A stretch of DNA of 64,000 bases from Plantago elongata (taxonomy: Eukaryota; Streptophyta; Magnoliopsida; Lamiales; Plantaginaceae), in NCBI GenBank assembly GCA_036897095.1, contig JAYMSP010000144.1, forward strand, positions 1 to 64,000. The letters run 5' to 3'. Shown here in pieces: positions 1 through 13,000 of the stretch (its first letter is position 1; each line of letters opens with the position of its first letter). The position numbers and the translations under genes are program-made. The notes beneath the pieces are model-generated. The model worked only from the letters and a program-made list of their open reading frames with translations, did not search any database and was not told the origin of the DNA.

Positions 1-2464
1 TACTCCCCCCCCCCCCCCCCCCATTTATTTATACATACTTTTTTCCCGTACAATTTTGTATATACTTATTTGATTGTTCAAATTTGTTCTCAATTAAATA
101 TGATATTTATTATTAAAAATATCACCAGATTTGAATATTTAATTTCTATAATCATTCTAATTAAGAAATTTCAAATAATAACCATCAAATTCTACACGAT
201 GCAATCATCACATCTCATGAAATCAAACATCATTACTAAAATTCAAGTGTTATATTATTTTAACGAACTCGAACTTGAAACCGCTTAAATTTTAAATCTA
301 ACAAATAGGCAAGCCGAGCTCGAGCTTAATTAATTATTGAACCTCAACATGGGCTCAAGCTAAAAAATAATACTAACTCCGTCCCGAATTGAAAATTCAT
401 ATTATATTTTGGATTGTCCCAAATTGAAAGTCTAATTTCTTTAAATAGAAAATTTATTTATTACTTTATACATTATATATCATACTTTATTTACTATTTA
501 TTTTACTTTATCCATTTATTAACTTATTTTTTATTTTATTAATTTTTTCTTAAAATTTGTATCCGGTCCGCAGAACTTTTTAATTCTGGACGGATGGAGT
601 ATTGTTTTGCCGGTTAACTAGCAAAACTCAGGCTCGATTACAATTGAAGTCCTTTTTGAAGAATTAGATATTCGATCCAGACTCGTCAAACAACTTACTC
701 GCTCAAAGTAAGGGAGTTTGATACTCTGTTCTTGGGTTCAGACTTCAGAGAAATTAGAGCTGAAAACTTTTGTATTCATAAATAAAAATAGCATCACGTC
801 ACGTACGCAACAAGAATTTAAAAATAGCATCACGTACAATAAAGAAGCAAATCCTTAATTTTCTCCCATAGTTCTCTCTCAGTTTATATACTTCTTCTGT
901 TCTTCATGTAATGTTCTGTTTCGAATATACTACTAAAGTACTAATGACTGATCCCTATGATATGAGTATGACGATGAAGCAGCAACCAGAATCATGCGTA
1001 CGTAAAGCCACTAAACGAGTACTATAAACATGATAATTAATATAGCTAACTAGTTACAAGTAAAAAGTAACAAGTAACAAATAATGAAGTAATCTATAGT
1101 AGTACTGTAAGAACTCATTTTTACCTTAATTCCACCTTGTCTGAGGTTCCTGGCTTCCTGCTACATCCTGTGGTTGGTTTAAATTGGAACGTATCTTCTT
1201 CATTATCATAATTCCGGGCTACATAAATAATCTGCATCTGTTAATAGATGAACACACAGAAAATGAGCTACATACAAGTTGGTTTAAATTGGAGTAAGAA
1301 TTGAAGCCATACATACCATTTTCGACCACGACCAGCAATCGAAGTACGCGCCTCGATTAGTACCTCATTAGCTGAGTCGTCGCCCCAAGCACAAATTAAG
1401 ATGAAGTCAAGAGATTGAAGCCTCTGCAACGAGTCATGAACAGTGATAGTTTTGCAAGAGGGATAAAGAAAGTGATAGGCACAGTATTCTTCATAAACTA
1501 CAGACTAAAGACTAACTAATAAGATGAGATTGTTTTTGCTAAAACAAATAAAAACACGCACGTTTTGTCTTTGTCTGTAGAAATACTATTTAAAGTTTGA
1601 ACTTTGGACTACTAGTATAATTTAGTATATACCTATTGTTTATTGAGTAATATGAGCTGTTCATAAAGACCAAAGACTAGTAAGCTATTGGTCAATATTT
1701 GTATTTGTCATAAACTGACAAACCTATTTTAATGCAATCAAACAGACAACTTAAACGTGTCAATTGCATTAGTTAATTGGGTTTTTATGGTATTAGAGCA
1801 TGTGGTATCAGTTGACCAACGTGTCTTATTGCAATTTAATTACTTCTGGATCTTACCGACCATCTTTGAATCATGATAATGTTTTCAGCTTATTTTAATC
1901 ATTTTAAGCACGAGCTATATTGAGTAGTTGACCATATCCTGATATCATATGTATTGGATTGTAGATCCATTAAGCACTTTCACACAAACTGGATCTCAGT
2001 TACAGTTATTTTATCATCTGTCACTAGCTTAATGCATACAATTCCACTAAATTTGAATCTCCCCTAGTCATTTTATCAGTAACTTATTAACGAACTTTTT
2101 TATGGTTCTAATTTCTTCAACTACAATATTCTGAACTAAACTGAATTGTAATACAAAATATAACTAAACAGAGTTAAATGAAACTGAACTGAATGAGTTT
2201 TCAGTTGAGAACATAACCTAATTCTCTTCTAAGAAACTGAATTGCACATGATCTCAACTTTTAGCGTTGTGATCAAACATTTTATACGAAGGTAGTGATT
2301 AATAAGCTAACCAAGTGACAGGTCACAAGTGGAACATTGAACCCAGATCATGCTTCAAGATACTAGACAATATACAAAAGTTATATACAGGAATGAATCT
2401 GATCAAATAGGCCATTTGTGGAAAGAACAGGATGCATTTTCCTGGCAAAAAGAGTAGCAGTAAC
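1..2464. other. Intergenic, AT-rich, 3' side of LCYE
   Basis: The window opens with a run of about 17 C residues, then AT-rich DNA. A Stowaway-like MITE lies at 371-602 (listed separately). On the minus strand 1365-1510 and 1127-1240 read open and exon-like, but I could not join them into a gene or recognise a family. The 3'UTR of the LCYE gene probably extends a few hundred bases below 2465. Nothing else is supported. Confidence 0.6.
371..602. mobile_element. Stowaway-like MITE
   Basis: The left end has ctccgtccc after a TA, and the right end has ggacggatggagta. These are the degenerate inverted ends typical of Tc1/mariner Stowaway MITEs (family consensus ctccctccgtccc). The interior is almost pure A/T with no coding capacity. 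A TA dinucleotide flanks both sides, as expected for the target duplication. Two relatives lie at 38134-38473 and 42466-42659. Confidence 0.6.
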
Positions 2465-5400
2465 TTATACTGTTAGATAAGTTTTGAGCATAGTTCCACC
2501 AGTTGGATCAGATATCAGATGGTTGATTAGGCGCTTTCTCATTTCATTGGGCGCTATAACAAACATATACAAGGCGAATAGCATGAGGTCTGTCGATGAC
2601 AAAGTAGATCCGAGGAACCCTTGCGACATCCTGGGGTCAAAGCGTCTATGTAAATAATCAAACTTTGGTAGAGCTATTTGCATTTTTGCATGATGATTTG
2701 TGGGGTGCAGCTACCAGTAAGAAAAAAAGAAGGCATACCATTTTGGCATTTGGAAGAATATGCGAAAGAAGGTTCTTATGCCCTCTGTATCCAGTTGCAA
2801 TATGAGTGCTAGACCGAAGAGGAAAAATGCTCGTTGTCTCTTCCTTTCTTTAGGCCAAAGGGCGTTCCAGGCTGTATAAAGGACAATTCAGCTCGGTTTC
2901 AGTGAACATGATACTTTTGCGAAGGGTACAATGCATTCTTATGCGCATATTTTACCATTTGACTACATCAATCAGAAACAACTTCTTCAGAGGTAAGTGT
3001 ATCAGGACAACAACAGACATGTTAGCTGAAACCACACAGGAGTCACGATTTTAGACAGATACCACAGGTTTGATTTTGCAGCTTCTCTTGCTTTAGTTTA
3101 TGTAATACATCATACATGATGTATCAAGATCCCTATTTATTAGAATGTCGAAGTTGCAGGGGAAAAAACCCCAGTTTCTCTATGGCACTAAGAAAAACTG
3201 ATCAAATAAAAGCATTGATTGTCAGGTTAAAATGAGTCATGCAACTGTCTAGAGGTCAGGGGAGTTCATATCATATACAGTACCTTGAATTGAAACGTTG
3301 TCGGAAACCATTGCATTAACAAGCATGTTCTTAACCTGGGACTGATTCAAGATATTTGCAATAACTGATGCATAATTAGGAGCCTCTGATAATGATCTCA
3401 CAACCGAGTACCCTGCAAAATACAAGAAAGTTTAAGAAAATGTCACCTGATAGTCAAGTGTAAACAGTATATGCATATGAGTTTTACCTGTGGCAGGATG
3501 GACCATGCTAGCAGCAGCACCAAAGGCGAGGTTTCTCTGCTCTGTGCTTGGCAAGGAACCACCTACTGGGATGTAAGACCATTCCTGCAAAATTTCAAAA
3601 TATCTTCAATACTATTATTATGTTAATGTAAATCTTCTACAGTAGTTAATAAGATGAGTCCACACCTCTTCATAAGTCCTTAAAATACGGACTCCCATCG
3701 TCTCGAGTCTTGACATGAGTTTTCTTTTCAACAAGTCGAAAGGCATAGCATCCTTTGAAGCCAAACATGTTTCCTGCTGAGCATATGTCAGTTAATAGCA
3801 TATCTTTATGAACACAGTTCATATATAAACCTCATTATTTACTGTATAGGATCAAACCTCAAAGAAAACTCTTGTTGGGGACATGCACATGGCATAAAGA
3901 AATGTGGGGTATTCCGCTTCTGGACATGGAACTTCATGTTTCATGAAGTTTCTGTAATCCATGAAAACCATCAAGCTTGGGTCATATGGATTGTTTTCCA
4001 CCTGAAATCATGTGAGTTAACATGACCATGATGTCACTATGGTGAAAATATAAATATTCAAGGTTCCATGCATACCTCGACTTCAATACCGTAAGCTGTC
4101 TGGACAGAGACTCTTGGACCACCAACTTCATACTCCAACAGTTTACCTGAGGCCGCCCCAGATGCAACTGTGGCAAGCCTGTAATTGTAAGTCAGAGGCA
4201 TCGAAAAGGAAACTACTTGCATCCTCTTGAGTCTTGAATAAGTAACTCAAGAGATAAATGTAGACATTCGCTACCTGCACTGGACCACAACATTTCCTTC
4301 GCATTCTACAAGTCTGTGTCCACTTGAAGCTTCAATAATATTTTCAACTTTTGTGCTAAGATATGATACACCTGACTCGACACACCTAGTAAGATTAGCA
4401 AGAATAATAGTAAGATTAATTTGATAAGAGTCAGGAAATATTTTATTCAGACATTTACCTTTTCAATAATTCTTCATGGAGTAAATGACGACTGACACGT
4501 CCATATGCTCGGCCAACAGAAATAGGATCATTTTTATCTAGATATACAATGGTATCCCGCCATACATGCTCAATACACCGATCAAGGCCCAGATCTGAAA
4601 CATTAGCAACATATCTTCACTCGTGGTTTTTACTATAGAATAAAATGACTGATCCCTGTGTTATAAACTGTCATGATTCAGCAATGTAGTATAAGTTATT
4701 GATCTCGAAATAGCTAAAGATATACAGAGGATTTTAGCACATGAAGGCCTTAAATAAGAATCATATTGGCAGAAGAGTTGATTGAGTAATAAGAAAGATT
4801 ACAAACTCCCACAGATTTCTCATATCAGGCATAACCTTGCCATTCTTGGTTAACTATGTGCTAGTACAATTTATTTTGGTTCGCTCTAACAACATAATAT
4901 TATTGGCTCTGGTGATCTCTTATAAGAGAAGAGAGCTACTCAAACACAAGGGAATGCCATTGAGACATAGCATAACATCAACCACTTAAATCTTTGCAAG
5001 ATGCCAGGACTTGCAGGAAATCCGGCCTATGAATTCTGCTGTCAGAGTGTGAGGTGCTTCACAATTTTCATTGTTTTAAGCTACATAATTACTTGAGATG
5101 ATAACTTATTAAAAGTGACATAAAGATGAGCACCTTTGAATTCATCCTCCCACACACCATAGTTATTCGTGAAAGGCAGGTCGGGACCAATAAGCCCAAC
5201 ACTCAAACCTAGCTTAGCAGACTCGGCAGCAAGAGCTAAACCAGCCGGTCCACAGCCAATAACTACCAGATCAAGTATAGTATCGCTGATTGATATTCTA
5301 GGCAACTGCAAGCATTGAGTCATATGATTATAAGGACATGTACAAGGTAGCCCTCAGATAACTATATTTCACAACATTATGCAAACTCTAATGCATGGAC

Positions 5401-6443
5401 ATTGAATACAGATATATTAAAAGTTCAGCATATTATCATGGATACTTCTCTGAGATTGAACTCAATATGTTAGATTTGGTAGCCACATCTATGTTTGGTA
5501 TTAATGTATTATCATCATATGATGGCACACAATTAATGAATTAACAGTGGATTCCCCTATATAACTCCTTTCATGGGGATGAATCCTAACAGGCTAATAC
5601 ATAACAATTATCTGGAAAATTGTCACTCGAACTTGCACAGAACTCTTAGCTTACGAACAAATTAAAATCACACCAAAGTTACTTTTTAGCTCTTACTCAT
5701 AACTAACACCATGGTAACATAAGCAATTCTATCTAAAAGTCCTACTAAGTTGTGAAATACTGATAACCATCCCTTACAGCAATTTCGTTAGTAAAGAGGC
5801 AACTACAGGGGAAGCATGTTGAGGAAAGATTAACACATTTTACCCCAACAACAATTTCTATTTAAAAAAATAAATCAGTACTATGCCTTCACCTTTTTAA
5901 TGCCCATGCTAAACTTTCAACTTTCTATTATTGAACAAAAGTACAACTATCTAATCTATGACATAATTATCAAATTACTATGCATCCTCAAACAATCAAT
6001 GATGGCAATAGTTGCTAAACAAAAAAAATCAAAACTTTCACAATAAAACCAACAAAGGTTTAAAAAATTAAACTAATAGTAACAAAACCCAGAAAAGAAT
6101 AAGAAAAAAAATGAGTGGCAAGCTGCTAAGCAAGAAGCCAAGAACAGTACAGTTTGCTCATTACCTTATCCGCAAGTTTAGACTGTTGATCCATATCCTT
6201 ATTCTGCTGCATTTGAACAAACGTAAGCTCAGAGCCACCAGCCTTAACAAAATCCTCTTCATCTGCAAAATCCTCCTTAACAGGCACAACCAAACTAGTA
6301 CTACCACTACCTCCACCTCCGCACTTGACTCTAAGCGAAACTCTAGAAGTTTGTGAGTTTACTGCAAATCCCATTTCGTTTATGTGCCTTTTGGAGCTCA
6401 TTATAGGGTATATTGGCACCCCCATTGCTGCAGCACACTTCAT
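2465..6443 (-). CDS. LCYE: Lycopene epsilon-cyclase, chloroplastic
   Basis: This enzyme closes an epsilon ring on lycopene in plastids and commits carotenoids to alpha-carotene and lutein. I read 11 exons, from the start: 6443-6165, 5305-5134, 4594-4459, 4385-4275, 4178-4076, 4001-3858, 3773-3666, 3584-3488, 3412-3284, 2871-2739, 2630-2465. Together they give 1578 nt (525 aa) in one frame. Residues 1 to about 60 look like a Ser/Arg-rich transit peptide. The segment DEEDFVKAGGSEL and then the FAD-binding GCGPAG (residues 110-115) are cyclase hallmarks, followed by DLPFTNNYGVWEDEF. The C-terminus ends SDPTGGTMLKTYLTV, as in the epsilon-cyclases I remember. One oddity is KWMSQGFLG near the end, where I recall a second Trp (WMW) in other plants. 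No frame break is seen, so the gene looks functional. Confidence 0.95.
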
Positions 6444-8079
6444 TTTCCAACAACCTGTGTAGTTTGTATGAACTATCTCTTGGTTTTAAGTTTTGAAGAA
6501 AGGTTTTGTTTTGTAATCAGTGTTGGGGTTTGTCAACTATGATCATGTCTAATTAATGGTTTGAACTGTAGTGGAGTCTAGGGGGAGAAACTGGAGAGGT
6601 AGTTGAAAAGAAATGAGAGGAAATGGCGGTTCTGGTTTGGTCGAAGGAGTGGATAGGGAGAGGAGTGTCATAGGTTAATTTTAATGGTGAAGTCTTGAGT
6701 TGCCATTCTTGAGAGTCCACGTGGAGGGATGTGATTCGTATGTTCTTGCTACCCTTGTGGGTGTCAAGATTTGGAGTTTCCAACTTTTTTAGACTAGTCA
6801 TAAATGATCGGGTGGTAAAGAGTTGAAATAAATATATATAAAGTTTAGGGTAAGATTAGTTTTTTAATTATATATATAAATTTTACTTTTTTTTTATTTA
6901 AATTATATGAATTTTTATTTATTGTCTATGGGTTTTTACGTAATGTTTGTGGATTTTTATTCAGTGTCTATGTATTTTTACGTAATGTTTGTAGGTTTTT
7001 ATTTAGGGTATGTGAGGTTTTACGTGATCTGTAGGTTTTTATTTAGGGTATGTGATTTTTTTACGTTGTAGGTGAGTTTTTATAAAAAAAGAAAAAAAAG
7101 TGAAATTTCCATATTTAATGTACAAGTTGATGAGAATAAATCTCTATAATGTGATTTCTTTGAAATAGATTGTTATTTCTCTAAATAGAGTCTTGTGTTA
7201 TACTTTGATAATTTATTTAAGTATGTAAACTTACGATGTACTATATTAAATTCTAAAATAAGAAAATTCTTTTAAGTGGAATTTGATGATATATGAATAT
7301 ATTCATTTATATTAACTTTAATATAAATATTCATTTTATCTTTATTAAAATTGAGGTCTCGAAAATATATGCCATCTTCTCTGACAACAATTTATTCAAA
7401 ACCATCAAGTTTCCAGATTAACATACTTCGTATATCTTCATCTAGAAGAAGCAAGAACCTTTAAATGATAAATGCTTAGTTTACTACTACCTTTTCAGTT
7501 CCGCCATGTATGTACTTCGTTACGTGAACGCGCAGCTTTTGAAACAAGCTAGCTAAAAAGTTAATTGGTTTGACAAGCTAACCAAGTTAGTGTTGGAAAA
7601 AAATCTACCTAACAAGATACCATCTAATTATTCAGCTACCAGCTACCTTTTCAGCTAGTTTTGCTAAACAGGGTCAAAGTAGAAAAAATGACCGGTATGT
7701 TGCCGGACATCTCTGGAGTGTAGTAGTTATCCTCGCAACAGTGATGAATGTTTGAAGACTGGTGTGAAATTAGGTCACCTGTATTTGGTTTGGAAAGTAG
7801 AATTGTAATTTCTGTACAAAATTCAAAGATAGAAGAGATGTTTGAATTTCAAATAAACAATTTTCAGAATTTGAATTCAAAATCGATCACATGAGATATG
7901 AATATAAGCTTTTAAGAAGGGGTAGTGACCTCTAAGGCTCTAAGTATAAGAGTAAGATAAACAATCAAGTCATCGTAGGTGACTTTTGAAAAACAAAAAT
8001 GGGCTAATGGTGACGAGAACATGTATTGGTGTTTAATGGTAATAATTTATCCCACAAGTGGACTATACGTAAAAAAAAA
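6444..8079. other. LCYE promoter side and AT-rich spacer
   Basis: This holds the presumed 5'UTR and promoter of the minus-strand LCYE gene, then AT-rich DNA. At 6900-7080 an imperfect repeat of about 40 bp occurs four times (core ggtttttatttagggtatgtg). A stretch at about 7540-7680 ending ttttgctaaacagggtc resembles the end of a hAT-type MITE and has relatives near 49780. No gene is seen. Confidence 0.5.
6900..7085. repeat. Imperfect ~40-bp tandem repeat, 4 copies
   Basis: Alternating ttttta(c/t) blocks recur with a period near 40 bp. Each copy has a gtttttatt block followed by a ttttacgt block, and the copies shorten towards the right. It lies upstream of the LCYE gene. I see no coding sense. 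Confidence 0.6.
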
Positions 8080-8179
8080 AAAACTTAAATATCATATTCA
8101 TCTACAACATCAACTACCTCATTTTTTAATTCAAGTCCTCGTGTTACACCCCTTTTTAACAATTATCTCTGCCTTGGTT

Positions 8180-9352
8180 AACCCTAAGGACGCCGCATCC
8201 CCATCGGAGTCTTTCCCGGTGATCCCTTACCGCTGCTCGCACCTCTCGAGACTATGCCTCCTGATCTGCGTACCCAGAAAAAGACCACGACACCTCGACG
8301 ATAGTCCAACTATGGTGGATACTGACATGGAATCAGATACGATTGAAATCATGGATGACAATACCTTGATCCCAAAACAAACCTATGATAGCAAAGTTAT
8401 GCTTAAGACCAAACCAAAAGCAGTAAGAATTGACAAAAAGAAAAGCGTTGAAGAAAAGAAACAGATCTCAGTTTCTGGCCCTACACAGGAAATTCCGTTT
8501 AAGCAAATAAGTTTCGGTGAAGACTTTCACAAGCTACTACTGGATCCATGGAAGAATACAGTTCTGATCAAAGTGATTGGAAAGCCATGGTTCTACCCGA
8601 CACTGCTAGCAAAGCTTGAGACGCTCTGGACATTGCAAGGAGACACGTTCGAACTCATGGATCTCGGCAATAACTGCTACTGCCTGAAAGGATTGACGGA
8701 TAAGAAACGTCAATTCATACTCACAGAGGGGCCCTGGCAATTAGCCGGTAGCTTCCTCTGTGTGCATAAGTGGATTCCTAATTTCTGTTCTGACAAGGAC
8801 AGGATCGAGAGCACAATAACATAGGTTAGAATCCTCAATCTGCCAGTGGATTTGATTAGAGAATCGATGATTGAATCACTAGCTGAGTGTATCAGAGATC
8901 TGATAATGATTGATGGAAACACATATTCTGCAAAAAGAGGTCGGTTCGCAAGATTCTGTGTTGAAGTCCTGATTAATAAACCATTGGAGTTAGGACTATA
9001 CATGTGTGGTAAATTGTATCAGGTCGTTTATGAGAATATACCTTCACTCTACCATAAGTGCGGGAAGGTAGGACACACAATTGGGGAATGCAATGTTGGG
9101 CAGGCAATAGGAACGGGGCCAAATTCTGAGAACCAAAACCCCTCGCAACCTCAATCAGATGTTCCTCAAACTCAAAACTTGGATGAAGACTCGAGTTGGC
9201 TAACTGAAAAGGCAAAGAACAAGGAATTTGGTAATTGGATGTTGGTGGAAAGACAAAAGAAAAAACCTGTTAATGCAGGAGGAAAAAATCATAGTACCCC
9301 TGCAGTACAGAGAACTCAAGTGGGACAAACTCTAGCTCCTCAGACAACCTAG
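8180..9352 (+). pseudogene. LINE ORF1: DUF4283 and zinc-knuckle protein, broken
   Basis: The product would bind the element's RNA. A basic/acidic leader is followed by a DUF4283-like domain (about 8500-8990, with LDPWKNTVLIKVIGKPW and a WIPNF segment), then a zinc knuckle reading YHKCGKVGHTIGEC near 9050-9092. In the usual CX2CX4HX4C form the first position is Cys; here it is Tyr, so the knuckle lacks a ligand. An in-frame TAG at 8822-8824 splits the frame. A Gln/Asn/Pro-rich tail follows in other frames to about 9958. A likely start Met is at 8311 or earlier in the same frame; I cannot decide. Confidence 0.8.
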
Positions 9353-10069
9353 AATATGTCGACTTTTGCTCCAGGTTCGAGCTCTAGTACGGGTGGAACT
9401 AGAAATCGTCCAAGACAGAACAATGGCATTAGAATTGCCCAACAAAATTCAACTTCCCAATATGGAAAGGAGACTGCTGCTCCGCAGGCCCAACCACAAC
9501 GTTCCTCGGCATTGTCGAACTCGAATGGTATTAGGATTCAGGAACCAACTCCTTTAAATACCCTTGGCAATAATTTGTTCCACATTCTCACACCTGATTC
9601 AACTGCAATAACGAATCAAGAAATTGAGAATGGATCAAGACTTCGACATGGAGATCAACCAGGAGGATCAGGAGCACGATATCGATTTGGAGATCAACCC
9701 GGAGGATATGGAAATCAACTTCAACGACAACGGCAACATGGTAATCCACTGGATTCAGAATCCATTGATCGCAATCCAACACCACCAATTTCAATGCCCT
9801 TGGCAGATATTACGAACGACTCGAAGGGGGGGTGGGGGAGTAGTCAACGTAATGAAAATCCCAGCAACAATATGGGAAATCGAGGTGGACACCCACTTCC
9901 ATCTCTCGGGGGACAACCATCGCACGGGGTGGCAGAGTTATTGCCCCAGCGTATGTGAGAGGGTACAGCAGAACGTACTGATCTTGGAGGCGATTCGTCA
10001 ACTCTTCGCGTTATGGAGGGAATCAGATATTGATTATCCCCTGATACCACCACACCTCTATATGGTTGA

Positions 10070-13000
10070 TATGAAGATCGTCTCCTGGAATTGTCAAGGT
10101 GCCGGTAGTGAAAATTTTCGTAGGAATATTCAAGAGCTAGTTTGATCACATTATCTTCTCGTGGTCTTTTAATTGGAAACTCGTGTTTCGCAAGAAACAA
10201 CGTATGCAATTGCACCCTTTCTCGGGTACTCTAATTATGAAATAGCACCAACAGAAGGTATGACAAGTGGAGTATGGATGCTATGGAACGAAAGAGAAGT
10301 TGATGTTGTGATAGTTAATGTAGAAGACCAAGGAATACATGCAATAATTGGTCTTAGGAGGCAGGAAAAGTGGATGATTTCTGGAATCTATGCGAAACCA
10401 AGAAAGCAAGATAAGATTCGAATATTTAACAGTATGGAGGAGATTTCAAAATCATCAGCACTCCATTGGCTCGTCGCGGGAGATTTTAATGAGATCGGGT
10501 TTTCCCATGAAAAACAAGGAGGACGTGTCGCCTCTGTTAGCCTTCTCTTGTTTTTTCAAAATTGTATGAAAGATTGTGGCTTACAAGATTTGGGGTATCA
10601 TGGTCCGCATTTTACGCGGACAAACAAACACGAATCAGGAAGAGTTATACGCGAAAGGATTGATCGAGCAATGGCAAATTCCTTATGGCGGGATATGTTT
10701 CCAAACAATACAGTGGTTGTTCTTCCTCGCACAAAATCTGACCACCATCCTATAACGACCAGCTGCCACGGGTTGGAGCAGATTCCCGAAAATAAACCTT
10801 TCCGCTTTGAGGCTGCTTGGTTCTCGCACCGGATTGTGAACCAATATTGAGAGGTGTTTGGGTCGAATAGTGGAGATATCGTGAGTGCCATATCAAAAGT
10901 TCCGGGAACCATGATCCCTTGGAACAAGGAGCACTTTGGTAATATTTTCAAGAGAAAGAAGAAAGTGCTAGCAAGGCTTGCAGGAACACAAAAAAGTTTA
11001 GCAGAAAACCATAATGACTTTCTTCAGAATTTGAAATTGGAGTTGATTCACGAAAATACTCAGATCTTATATCAAGAAGAGATGTTATGGTTTCAGAAAT
11101 CGAGAGTGAAATGGATGGTGAAAGGTGAAAGGAACACAATTTTTTTTCATAAATCCACAATCATGAGGAGACGACGAAACAAAATTGTAATGCTTAAGGT
11201 CAATGGCGTATGGGTGAAACAGGATGAGGAACTCCGGCAGCATGCCTTATTCCACTTTTCAAATATCTTCAAGGAAGCTAGTTGTGCCTCAAGACGCAAC
11301 CACTCACTGGTTGTGTCTCGATTTCAAGCTATCATCTCGGAGGAGGAGCAAATTGATTTACTCCAACAGGTGAACATTAGTGAACTGCGTAAGGTAGTAT
11401 GGGCGACAAATCCGTACAAGGCCCCGAGACCTGATGGCTTGCAAGGGATCTTCTATCAAAAAGGTTGGAAGTGGATATATGACTCGCTGCTGCAGTTTAT
11501 ACAGGCATCATTCGAAGATGCCACATTTGAGCCAAAACTATGCGAGGCTCACTTCTGCCTCATTCCTAAACTGTCCACCCGGAATTAATTTCCCAATTCA
11601 GGCGGATTTCACTTTGCATGTAAACGTCCTTTACAAGCTTGTGACAAAGTGTATAACAATGCGGCTGAAGTCTCTTATGCCAAATTTAATTGTCCCGACC
11701 CAATCCAGTTTTATTAAAGGGCATAGCACCCAAGACAATATATTAGTCCTTCAAGAGATTCTCCACTCTCTACACACTAAGAAGAAGAACAAAGTGGGGT
11801 GTATGGTCATGAAAATGGACTTAGAGAAGGCCTATGACAAGGTAAATTGGAACTTTCTGGAGGACACTCTACTAGCCTTCAGGTTCCCGAATAAGATTAT
11901 AAAGCTCATTATGTTTTGCGTCAGAAATGCCTCTACAAAAATTCTTTGGAACGGAGAACCTCTTGAGGCATTTAAACATTCATGTGGACTTCGTCAAGGG
12001 ATACCTTATCCCGTATTTGTTTGTCCTATGTGTTGAAAGGCTATCGTATTTAATTCATGAAGTCGTGGAGAGTAAGAGGTGGAAACCGGTTGTACCATGT
12101 CGAACAGGTCCTAAACTATCGCATATGTTCTTTGCGGATGATTTGATCCTTATGGGGAAGGAGACAGAAGCAAATGCAAAAGGTATTTGACACATAATGG
12201 ACAGATTCTGTAAGGTCTCAGGTTTGAAACTGAATCCAGCAAAATCCAAGGTCTTTTTCTCGAACACTGGGGGTGCTTCTCTTAAGAGATCGATTAGCAA
12301 CATTCTCAGATTTGATCAAACTACCAACATGGGGAAATACTTAGGAGTTCACTTAAACCATGGGAGAGTGAATAGACAAGTATATGCCGAGACTTTTGAC
12401 CGGGTAACTTCCAAGATGAATGGATGGAAGCACAAGTTCTTATCTCTAGCCGGCCGTTCGACACTTATTAAATCGGTCACTGATGCGATCCTCATCTATA
12501 ATATGCAGTCTAGTTGGCTCACAGAATTCGTTTATAATATGCTTGACAGGATCAACATGGATTTCCTTTGGTCCAGCGATCCAACAAAACACAAGCTTCA
12601 CCTTGTTGGATGGCAAAAAATGATTCTGCCAAAAGACCGAGGGGGACTTGGGGATCCTTACTTCTCGATAAAGAAACATAGCTCTCCTTGCCAAACTTGG
12701 GTGGAAGATTATGCAAGGTGAAGACACAATCTGGATGCCACTGGTCCGAGCCAAATATCTCAAAACAGGTAGCATTCTAACTTGCAAGGCTAAAGCAGGA
12801 CATAGCGCAACATGGAAAGGTACTCTTCGATGTGTTGAGAAGATTAAACCTTTCATCCGTTGGAAGGTGAATAATGGTATTACTGCATCCTTCTGGTACG
12901 ACAATTGATTGGGAAATGGTCCGATTAGCAATAAGGGAGCTGAGATAAGAGACGATGAAAAACACCTCACAGTCTCGGATGTTAAACCAAACATAGGGGA

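Noticed and set aside
7979-8178. N-terminal extension of the LINE ORF1 frame
   Set aside because: This part is AT-rich, includes a poly-A run and lacks similarity to ORF1 proteins; probably upstream flank or 5'UTR.
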